Shown here: piece by piece, positions 11,214-22,400 of the stretch
How positions within the stretch are numbered: position 1 is the stretch's first letter
Layout: each line of letters starts with the position of its first letter
NCBI GenBank assembly: GCA_964030785.1
Contig: OZ034976.1
Location: 2,604,001 to 2,668,000 of the forward strand
Reading direction: 5' to 3'
Source of the DNA: Siderastrea siderea
Taxonomy: Eukaryota > Cnidaria > Anthozoa > Scleractinia > Rhizangiidae
Length of the DNA stretch: 64,000 nt
The notes under the pieces: model-generated
Told to the model about the DNA's origin: nothing
The model's database searches: none
What the model saw: the letters and a program-made list of their open reading frames with translations, nothing else
Made by a program: the position numbers and the translations under genes

Positions 11214-11883
11214 TTATAATGCTTTACCCTGGTTGATGAAGTAGTTTCCCCAGTACTGCGAGGCGAGAATGGCTTCTTGAGTGTGGCTGATGTCTTTAAG
11301 CGGTGACCACTCGAACTGAGGTTTTGCTGGATGCCATTGGAACATATAGAAAGGGTATTTTCGAGCTGTGAAAATGGACAAGGCAATGGTAAAGGCAGTA
11401 AGTTCGTTGACTGATTCTGTTATCAGCTGCAACGAACGCACAAAATATTAAAACCGTACACATGTGCAATTTTTCACTTATCCATTCATGTATCCATCCA
11501 TCCTTCCCTTCCTCCGTCCCTACCTCCCTCCCTCCGTCCGTCCGACCGTCCATCCGTCCAGGCATCCATCCGTCCGAGAGCCAGAACCGACTATTACAGA
11601 AACAGTTTCGCCTTCACTGGGGCGAAAATTTGGAATTCGCTTCCAAATGATCTGAAATGTGAACGGTCGCTCGAATCCTTTAAAAACAAGCTCAAATCTC
11701 TCAACCTCTGTATCGATTTTTAAATACATATATATTTCCCATCTTTTTAAAAAAATTGTAATACATGAAACTTAAGGTTAGTTACTTTAGCATTTTAAAA
11801 CACTATTTGTAAATATTGCACGGCTTTTGTGTAAACCAAAGAAAACCACTCAACGCCGATGGGAGTATCCTCTTTAAAGATTA

Positions 11884-11922
<39 letters not shown>

Positions 11923-14900
11923 GCAATTTTGACAAAACCACAGTGGATAAATAAAGTTTTCTATCGATCTATCTATCTATCTATCTATCCATCCATCCAT
12001 CCATCCATCCATCCATCCATCCATCCATCCATCCATCCATCCATCCATCCGTCCGTCCGTCCGTCCGTCCGTCCGTCCGTCCGTCCGTCCGTCCATCCAT
12101 CCATCCGTCCATCCCTCTTTCCCTCCTTTCATCTGTCCATCCATCCATCCACCCACCCACCTTCAACTAGCAGCAATTGCAAAAGTGCAACTTGATGACA
12201 CACTTTTAAAATATTCTTCAGAATATCAAGATCTGCTAGTTGTCTATAACTGATTCGTGAGAATAACATTTTTAAGATTGCGCTTGCGCATTTCATTTCT
12301 TTTAAGGTAAATATACTAACTAAAGGTGGTCTCTTAAAGTTAACATGATTCTTTCCGTTAACAGTACTTTTTGTTCGGCAGCTAAATGTTGTTTTTGTGT
12401 TTTCAGCGATCCAGTTCTTTATCGAGTTCCTGAGATACTCAAATGTCGCAAAATAAAATGTCGTTCACATCAGACAAGCCTGACTTGAACAACAATGTTT
12501 TGATTTTAATATTGGCATACCTTCCATGGTTGATATGAACTCTTTTCCTTTTCTATCCTTGTTTGTTGATACTACTTGAAAAAACTCCCTCAACTTTTTA
12601 TCTTTTTGGAATGTCTGTACGAATAAAATAAGATGTACACACACTAGCATCAAAGCTGGAATATGTGGATATCAACGATAAGCGTTCAAATGTTTGTGTA
12701 AAGCATTTCTTATGCATCGGACTACTTTCACTATCCCCTGCCGGTCACAACGTGGGAGATTTGTATTCCTGCTTGTTGCTTGGTGTCCTGTTCAGAAGGT
12801 TATAAGTTTGCCAGTCGTATCTGTCACCTTCTTTAAACAAAGTCCATTTTTGCCTCTTATTTTTACTGCCTTACGTGATCTTCATTTTCATTTTGATGTC
12901 GATGTATCGATACTTACTTCGGCCATGGCCAACATCCAGTGAGACAAATTCAATAGCTATTATCGAAAAGTGTCTAAGAATGTTGTTTGGCCCTTTAACC
13001 CCCAATATTAACATCCATATTCTCCTCACTATTCTCCTTATATTTCTTATGTTACTGGTTGGGAGAATTGGATTAAAAATCAAGACATTTGATAATTGGT
13101 GATCATTTCCTTTGTTCTCATGACCTGTAGCTTTTATCAAGTAGTAGTACTGTAAGGAGAAATTAGATGCTTGTCACTATTGGGGTTTAAAGGGTTAATT
13201 ACCTCTGATGTGATCCCCCTAAAGTGGTTGTTATAACTGATGTCTTCCTGTGTTAAAAATTCGATAATGTGATTCGGGGCAGAACCCAGCAGTTTCGTGG
13301 ACTTATAGTCTGCCGGAAGTTAAAAATAAGTGTATATAAGTTGTCGATATGAGTTATGCTGGTTGGGCCTTTTCATTCATAAAAAAGCATAGTAATCAAT
13401 TCAAGCAATTTAGGGAAAAGTAACACACCATGGAATCAACTTTTTCGATTCGTATTTTAGCGGGGGCGGAACCAGGGGAGGGTTGAGGGGGTTGAACGCC
13501 CCCCCTTTGGGAAGTTTCCGAACTTGTCTGACTCCTCCTGTCTATCACTTTTTCGTCATGAAAATAATAGCATATTGTTGTTGTATACTTGCAATTAATT
13601 ACCCCTTTGAAAAAATCCTGGATCCGCCCGTGATTTTTAATCGGGTAGTGAAAATGTCCTAACTTTTATGTGCCAAGTAGTAAGGATCTGTAAGTAACTG
13701 TCTTAATGTCAATTTGGTTTTATATATTTAGCCTTTTTATTTTAATTTAACTGTTTCCATTTAGGAAATGCTAATGAAACCCACAACGGTAATTGAAGGG
13801 TTTTGACCTTCACTGTGGTTGTTGATAATTATATTTCGAACCCTGTTGTTCCGACAAGGTGCTATTCGCTCAGCTGTCTGCTGTAGTAACGATCGGCTGT
13901 TGTTTCGTTTGATCGTGGGGATTTTTCAGGAATTTGATGTTGTTAGTGTACAGTTTATGTAATGCCGTATTTAAACCCTCGGGTATGGCAGCAACCACAG
14001 TGTTACACAACCTAGTGCACCAGTCGAATCAATCGCCTGATGAAGATCAGCAGTAAGCGGTTTACACGCCGCTGTCTTCATCAAAGTGACTTCATCATGT
14101 GACGAACGATTAAGAAAACTATCAATTGAAATGGCAACAAATTGCCACATCTTTTCTTTTTACACTTGAACTTATTTTTAGCATTAAATTTTGAGAAGAT
14201 TTCTGAAGAAATCAAATATAGCTTTACATTTTGCATGCATCTGGGCCCCGTTGCTCAAACGAAGGTTGAATGCTAATCTCAGGTTAAATCGTCGTAACCT
14301 CAGGTTAAATTTTAACCGCCGGGTAGTTCTGTTCAGTGCTCGAAGGTAAGTTAAAGCTAACCACGGGGTAAACAGCGGAGGGTTAAACAAAAGCTAAAAG
14401 CAAGCAAAATGCAGCATTTGTTGTTTTGTGACCTACGAAGAAGGAAACGAGAGAGTCAATGTAAAAATTAATGATTTAATCGATGAAGGGCTTCGTGTTC
14501 GTTGCTGTTTTTGGCAAGAATAAATTTTGTTAATTACGGATCTTGTTTCGGGGGATCTTTGGCGCAACACTCGACAACACCAGGTGTAAGTTCTTTAGCT
14601 GTTTCTCATCCTCGGAGACCCAGGGGCAGCTAGTTGGGGCAACGGGATCTTCACGGGCGAAAGTTTACAACAAGAACGGGAGAGCCCCTGGGCATTTACT
14701 CTCACCGGACGGGTTCCAGAAGAGTTTGAAATCCCGCCTTCCGATTGGCCAGAAAAATTTTTCTGGCCTTCCGATTGGCCAGAAAAATTTTTCTGGCCAA
14801 TCAGCGAGCGGGATTTCAAGCGCTTCTGGAACTCGTTCGGTAAGAGTAAATGCCCAGGGGCTCTCCCGTTCTTGTTGTAAACTTTCGCCCGTGAAGATCC

Positions 14901-16314
14901 CGTTGCCCCAACTAGCTGCCCCTGGGTCTCCGAGGATGGCTCTTTCTTCGCCTGCGAATGCAAATTTTTTCACTTTCCACGGACTGCCGATCCCAAGCTG
15001 TCGACTCCGACAGCGTTTACAGCGTCAGCAATTTCGCTCCATTTTTGAACTACTAGTTGTTAGCTTGCTCTGTAGGACCGAAAGGTTTTCCTCCACTTTT
15101 TCGTAAAAACATAAGCTTAAATCTTTATAACACTGAAATTCTATTTACGGACTTTGCGTAAGGCAGCTGGGAAAGCCATTTTAGCGATCACAAGTTAGTC
15201 ACCATAACAACAACAAAGAAAAATAATATTATGGGACACTAACCGATAGTTAGCCGCGTCTTATCCGAGGTTAATTAACCAACCTTCTAACCGTGCTTTG
15301 AGTAACACGTTATTAACCGCGGATTAACAAACCTGCAGTTAAGAAATTTAACCTCCAGTTAGCCCGAACCCGAAGTTGCTTAAATCCTTCTTTTGAGCAA
15401 TCCGGCCCGATTCAAGAATTGAATCAATGTCAACCGTAATTGAAAGGTGTTACACTCGTGCAACATTTAGACGTTTTTTAGGAGTTTTTCGTTTCAGCAA
15501 AATCGCTTATTATATAGGTTTTGCCACTGTTGGCACTGTTGTAAGTGATGGGAAGTGCATCGAGTAAAAGGCAAAGACACAAGCACGGGGATGAATGCTT
15601 TCTGTACCTGAAGGTAAGTCAAGCTTTAAGCTGATATTTCTTGCATCTGTGAGGCTGAACAAGGATTCATCATACTGGCCAAGACTCATATTCCTCTCAC
15701 CGACTAACACGGCTATTAATTCCAAACCTAAACATTCCCCCCAGATGGGAAACACTTCACCTTTGTCATCGTAAGCCTGGTGGAACACAACAATGAGTAC
15801 ATTAAATCTAACTTTGTTCACATGTAGATCTTCATACGTTCAGCATAAATTGCTCGTTGATAGGCTTCTGACCGGCGTTCGTCCGTCAAATATGGTGGAT
15901 CTCCTTAGTACCTGTAAAAATAAAAACTACCGAACGAATCTTTCTTCCTCGTCCTCCTCTCCCCTCCCCTCCCCCTCCCACTGACCTTGCAAAGCCGCCC
16001 ACATCTGTCAGTCAACAAGATTTTGGTGAATAGGAGTGTTAGATAAAGAGTTTATCAGAGAGTGCTAATCTTTTACTCCAGTTCTCAGTTGTGAGCTCAA
16101 GCATAAACACAGAGCGAGACAAAAATCGTGTGGGAATCGTAAATTACTTTTATAAACAAACCTTTTTGGCAAGCTCAAAAAACTTTCTGCCGACCCTCGT
16201 GTAGCCTGACTGGTTTAGCTTCACGTGGCCTCCTGGAAGGATAACCCTTTTTACGGAATAAAACACAGCATTATCATCTGAGGAAAAAGCCCTTACTTGA
16301 TGCTAGACGCGCAC

Positions 16315-16396
<82 letters not shown>

Positions 16397-16411
16397 TATC
16401 AATCAATCAAT

Positions 16412-16442
<31 letters not shown>

Positions 16443-19400
16443 ACAATCAATCAATCGATCGATCGATCAATCAATCACTCAATCAATCAATCAGATATTC
16501 ATTGCGTCTTACAAAGCACTAATTAGAATTTACAATAAAAAATACTAATTGATTACAATTAATTCTAATTGAAAGCACTAATTAACAAATAGAAAGGTCT
16601 TCTAAAGACTTCTTTTCAAAATCTCAAAACTACGAAGAGCGCGAATTGCAGGTGGAGGCATATCCCAGAGCCTGTAGGCAACAGATCAGAACAACCGACC
16701 TCCTAACGTCCTTTTGGTCTCAATGAGATGGTTGCTTTTACACGGCTAACGGTTAACTTCTTTCTGTTACGGTTAACAGAAATCTTAAAAACATAAATTA
16801 CTATTGTTATAAACGCGTTTAACGTCACCATTCCGGGATGAAAAAAAAAGTGATACAGAAGACCGTTGGGTTGAGATTCCAACGGGGTCTGGGTCAACTG
16901 GTTGACCTATGTTGAAAACATAGGGTCTTAGCCAGCGTGAAGTTTTTCGCTTTCTATGTTTGTTTGTTTGTTTGTATGTCTGTATGTATGTATGTATGTA
17001 TGTATGTATGTATGTATTTTTGATCCGGGGGGGAAATCTCATGTGAGATGGGCGGGAATGCTCGTCGGAAAATTTAAATTAAAGCTATGCTAAAACAGAC
17101 GGAGAACGCGAGACGAGGTGCATCCATGCACCTTTCACATGGGTGTACACCCCCCGGGGGAATTTATGTGGCACTATGTGGCACCAATCAGATTGAGGCT
17201 ACTAAGCTAAGAGTACATTCTACAAATGAAAGAGCTGGTTAGAATCCCCTTACTGAAGCTGAAGGTCAGACAAGGTTAAGCTTACCGGCCATGTCGAATG
17301 TACATATGGGGACGGAAACGATCAGCTCAAGTGTGCTTTTCTACTTTTTCCTCTCGAATATTGTATTTTCAGTGAAGGCTTGGTGTGGTGGAATTGATGG
17401 TAATTTCCTAAAGCTATTGTAAGGGCAGGTAAAATTGAACTTTGTCGTGGCCAACGGTGGAACGTGAGTGCTTGACAAAAACAATTTTAAACATCGTTCC
17501 AAAAATAGACTTGTTGACGAGAAACTGTAATTTAATTTGTTCTTTTATGATTTGTGTTATGAAACAGCTGTTTTGGTTATGTATCTTTTAGCAAGATGTT
17601 GGTTGAAAAGATTGTATCTGTGCTTGATACGGATAATTTTGACTGTACTTTGCAAGGTTTTTGAAACAGCTTTGTTTGGTAATTTGAAATTTATAGCGAC
17701 GTGTTTATAAGATTGCAATTTGCATAAATTAGCTTGTTTATTCAAGCGTGTCAGTAGGTTTTTAAACCTGTTTTCTCTTCCCAAAATGCGGTTTAGTTTT
17801 AGTTTACGATGTTGTGTCCATGATTTATATCAGTCATATCCACAGATTTTCTAGCCGACATAGAAATGATTTCTTTCTTGGTTTTATCATATATACGGGA
17901 ACATATGGTATTTGAAATTTTTTAGCGACGCGTTTAAGATAGCAATTTGCATAGATTAGCTTGTTCAAGCGTGTCTGTAGGTTTATAAACCTGTAGTGTA
18001 TACGGTAACATAGCGAGTTCACGGTACGCTCAAGCTCGGAAACTTCGTTAACTGCAAAACCAAAATGTACTTTTGAATCGTCTGGCAAAGGAATATGAAA
18101 TACTCCCAGAAGGTGCGAATCTTTCTGTCGAAATTGTTCGAGAATTCCTTACAGCGGGGCATTTTTTGGAGAACTCGGCAAGCTGCTGGCCATGTCATCT
18201 TAACACGACAAAAAGTGAAAAGTCCTAAAAAGTGCAACAAATCACAGTTTACTTAAAGAAAACAAAATATCAGTCTGCGTAGTCTGCATGGTCTGCAGTC
18301 TGCACAGTCTGCAGGCTACGTTTTAACATGACCGCAATGACTTTCCTCTCCTCAAATTATTATCTACTACACTTGTTTCTTTCACATCTTGTTGTGAGCT
18401 CGATTTATATTCTTCAGTAATATGCAGACAATCATTAGTTGACCTTAACTGAGGTTTCAGTTTTAAATTTAATTTGAAGTTTTTATGCAGTCGTTTTGTT
18501 CTAGTGTCAGTTTGACTTTTTAGTTTGTAGCCTACTAGCCCGATGGTTGCTCTATCTCCAATTTTGGTCCAACTGGGCTTTTAGCGGGATGTTGTTTTGC
18601 ATTCCAAGGGTATTGCTGAGTAAACAAAAAAGCTGTTTGAGGCCCAGTTCAGACGCCGTACCTCTCATGGGCCGTACCAAATACATTTTCGCTCCTAGGT
18701 CGTATTTAAGTGGCAAACTTTGCTGTACTCTGAGATTTTGGCTTGCCTAATTGAAATCTGTCGAAAAAACTCATTTGGACACCGTACAACTGCCAAAAAA
18801 CTACGTACTACTTGGTACGACACATGGGAGGTGCGGCGTCTGAACTGGGCTTTATGCACTGGGCGTTATGCACTCAGGTGCTATAGTGGAGGGGGGAAGT
18901 ATTTGCAAGAATAATCGCGTGTTGTTTTGTCCTCAGAGTATGTCTTAAAAATCGCAAATAAGCGAGGATAAGACTTGTCATTTCAACATAGGTCAAGCAC
19001 GCAATGCGTGCCTATGTTTTTCTTTTCGGTACCAGGAGCTCCGTTTCTCGAAACTCCCCATAACGTACCGAGCCCGAAAACTATTTTATGCGCACAATAT
19101 TCTCCAATAGTTATACAATTTTTTTTGATTTTGAAAGCTAAATTTTAATCTTGATATTTTGGTAAAGCATATCGCTAAGTTTGCGCCAATAATTACCATT
19201 AACTGATAATTAAATGAGCTCGAAAAAATACTTACCGGCCCCGGAAAGTTATCGGGAGGACACGACACAACTCCCCACATATCACTCTTTACAAGAGATC
19301 TTGACGCAACTTCAAAATGACAAATCGTAGTCAGAGATTTTTTTACGGTTAACTTTTTTTACGACTAACGGTAAAAATTTTTCAATTTTTTCGCCTAACG

Positions 19401-22400
19401 ACTAAATTTTTGGCTGTTTTACGGCTAACGGTTAACCCCATTGAGACCCGTGTTTTTACTCCTCACTTTACGAAAAGCAAGTAAAAGTTCTGAGTTATTT
19501 ACGTTTGCTTTGGTTTTGCGTTACTACACTCCATGATTGGTTAAAAACAGTTGCACCATTTTCAATCAGAGTAAAACTAAAGCCAATCAAAAACTTGCTC
19601 GCACGCGTTTTCCCGCCCTTGACACTAGGACATGTATTTGCTTCAAGTTCTGATTGGTTCATTGTGTTGTTGGCATCTCTCGTGATTGTAATTACTTTGG
19701 TTTTCCCATTTTACGACACTCAATTCAAAAATCGCTATATTCAATACGGCTGCGCACTGGCAGTCAGCGTAACTCACGAAGCCAAGGCGTGACATGGCAA
19801 CACGAAAGGCCAATAGACCATGATGCGAACACTGGCATTCATGATACGTTTTAACTTATGAAGAATCACAAGGGAGCGAACGCGCAAGTTTTTTTTTTAT
19901 CCTTGACAGAAAGTGAACAAGTATGTACAAGCCAACCAAACATGAAGTGTTTTAATAGAGGTTACGGAGGTGTTTGCAGGGGCCAGAGATACTGCACTCA
20001 AATGGCTAAATGAATTTCTAGACCTCCACGTGTCCTGCGGTTATTTTACTTAAGGCATGACACATTTCCGCGCCTTGGGCCTGGGTTCTGCTTACAAATA
20101 GACAGCGAGCTACTTGCAATAGCTTGCGAGAAATCTTAAAATCGGGTCTTTGAGATAAATTAGGATGGAATTCCTGTGCAGACTTCGTTAATATATCGTA
20201 ATGGAATATCCTTAAATGGCTGGATTTTGATGTCAGTGTGTGTACTAGGCTTGGTTAAGTTCTTCTCATTAATTGACATATTCTGCCTGCCTATAATGCT
20301 CGTAAAAATGCTACATTCTGCTCAAAATTCTGCTCGAGCAACAAAATTTTGCCTGAAATCCGTTCGGGACAGTACCATTTAAATGCTGAGTTCGTTATGT
20401 GTTGCAGGTATCGATACCGCTTGCTTTGGGGTCACTATGTGGGCGCATATTATTTTTGTAATGCCGCTATCATATGAATTGCCGGCGCGTTTTAGCTCGT
20501 ACCGTGCGAAATGCGAAACACAAGGCCAATGTATGTTGGTAATTTGGATTTGAATTTATGTTTTAATTTTTCTTTTACTGTGTTACTGACGTTTTTCCTA
20601 AGTATTTCTCAAGTTCTATATGAAATGCGGTTTCCTGCCGGGAGAGTGCATACGTAAAGTCGCAGGTAGCAAATTGTGCTCGAAATTCTGCCGGCAGAAG
20701 TTATCCAAGCCTGTACAAAGAAACCGAATTCCACGAAGAAGACATGAAGGTTGACCTACCCATTTAGCGAATTAAACATCCTTTCTACTTCTTCCATACT
20801 GGAATTTACACTGTACTTAGTAAAGGAATTTTGATTTTGACATTTCACTGAAGTTCAGGATAGTAAAAGATAAACAAGCATCAAATGTAGGACAAAAAAC
20901 TTAAAAAAAACAAAACAAAACAAAAATAAAACAAATTGCAGGAAAAAATGCGGTGCTTGCTGACTGCGACTTCGTTTCAGTGTTACCGCACGTCGGCTAG
21001 GAAGCATGGAGCGAGAGAAATGGGCGTGGCATATACAGTTAATAGGAAAGAGAGGTCACCAGTTGCAGCCCATCCTTTCTAGTTAAGGTGGATTCATTTC
21101 ACGACAAAAATGGCATCGAAGTTTGTAAGGACAGTTTCTACAAAGCGATAAGGTGATTTTGTATTTTTATGTTACTAGTAATTCTTAACAGCTAGCATTT
21201 TCAAGTGCTCTAGCGTAGCTTGCTCTATCACGAAGCTCTTCCGGTCTCACTTTGCCTTCCACGCAGTCGTTTTTAGGGGACTCGTATTGGAGGAGGGTGA
21301 GACGTATCCCCTAAAAACGATTGCGTAGTAGTTAGGTCTCACCAAGAGGACAGGTACTTTATGGCTCTTGGTCTCAGATACAGTCTTTGTCACACTCTTA
21401 GTAATATCGTATAGAGGTGTTTTTAGCTAAGCGTCGGGTGAAGATGTGGAAATCTTGGTCGTGTTATTTTTTTAGTTTATTTCTGTCCTGAGGGAAAATC
21501 GAATCAAGAATGGTACAACTAAATGTGAAGAAGATCCTCGCAGTTAATAACGCAACTTATGCAGTTGCGAAAAGAAAGCCTGAAAAAATCAGGCTTGCCG
21601 GGATTCGAACCCTGACCTCTGCGATACCGGTGCAGCGCTCTAACCAATTGAGCTAACAAGCCAACTGGGAGCTGGTCATTAACTTGGTTCGTAATATACC
21701 CGGGAAAGACGAAGATGAAATTATGAATATATGAAATTCATATATTTGAACTGCGGAATGAAGAAATAAATGTGAAGAAGATCCTCGCAGTTAATAACGC
21801 AACTTATGCAGTTGCGAAAAGAAAGCCTGAAAAAATCAGGCTTGCCAGGATTCGAACCCTGACCTCTGCGATACCGGTGCAGAGCTCTAACCAATTCGAA
21901 TCCCGGCAAGCCTGATTTTTTCAGGCTTTCTTTTCGCAACTGCATAAAAAATGAAACTGAACTGTTATCGCATTGTCGTTCCCATAAGTTGGTTTTGAAT
22001 GTTTTTAACAAATCGACAGCACAGTCGTTGTACATCAAACCTTCTCTTAATGATTATGTTAACAGCGTCCGGACGTCACTTCTTCCAAAACAAACTTGTT
22101 GCCTGGCCGATGAGCTAAAATATGCTGCGATTTCACTGAATAACAGCAATCAAGGGATTGAGACGAAGCCAAGGACCACTGCCAAGAAAAGCAACGAGGA
22201 CAATATTTCTACATCTAGAAGTAGATTTTTATTATTTTTTCTAATCGAGGAGCCGCCATGTTTTGTTGGCTCCCGCCTCTTGGCATTTTATAGATTGCGA
22301 AATGCTGCGCAATTTTGCATAATTTTTCCATATTTCTCCTGTTTCCTGCCACCTTAGGAATCTGGATTCCCGAGCCCTCTGCTTCCGCTTCCCGTACACC

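Larger units (their letters stand above)
1..19050. other. Tandem segmental duplication, unit 1
   Basis: The sequence from position 1 (gaaactccccataacg...) recurs from 19,051 with the same order of landmarks: the CCAAT-rich repeat, GGH exons 2 and 1, the vWA gene, a foldback MITE and GGH exons 7 to 3. Without the Crypton insertion (144-2193) the unit is about 17 kb. Its left edge coincides with the window edge, so more copies may lie further left. Unit 1 holds the 5' end of a broken GGH gene, intact vWA1 and the 3' half (exons 7-3) of GGH-A. Identity to unit 2 is very high by eye; the exact value needs an alignment. Confidence 0.9.

Noticed and set aside
11929..12195. Long frames encoding IHPS/MDGW repeats on both strands
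   Set aside because: Translation of a tetramer microsatellite; no gene structure. The same applies to 29,652-30,065.
14543..15106. 187-codon frame and its minus-strand mirror (14,595-14,973)
   Set aside because: It runs across a 330-bp palindrome, so both strands are open with related peptides; a structural artefact.
15793..15984. Possible extra GGH exon ([17 protein letters not shown] on the minus strand, also at 35,280-35,360)
   Set aside because: Exons 3 and 4 join in phase without it and match the family length there; it is more likely intronic repeat DNA.
16316..16493. CRISPR-like array
   Set aside because: Perfect tetramer repeat without spacers, in a eukaryotic genome.
16297..16548. 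83-codon SINQ-repeat frame
   Set aside because: Translation of the AATC microsatellite.
17557..18240. Series of minus-strand frames in the 2.1-kb segment
   Set aside because: They derive from the diverged 90-bp direct repeat and AT-rich DNA; no transposase motif.
21590..21662. Functional tRNA-Thr(GGT) gene
   Set aside because: Anticodon-stem mismatch, C at position 33, no terminator after the T arm, and a SINE body repeated in the neighbouring copy.
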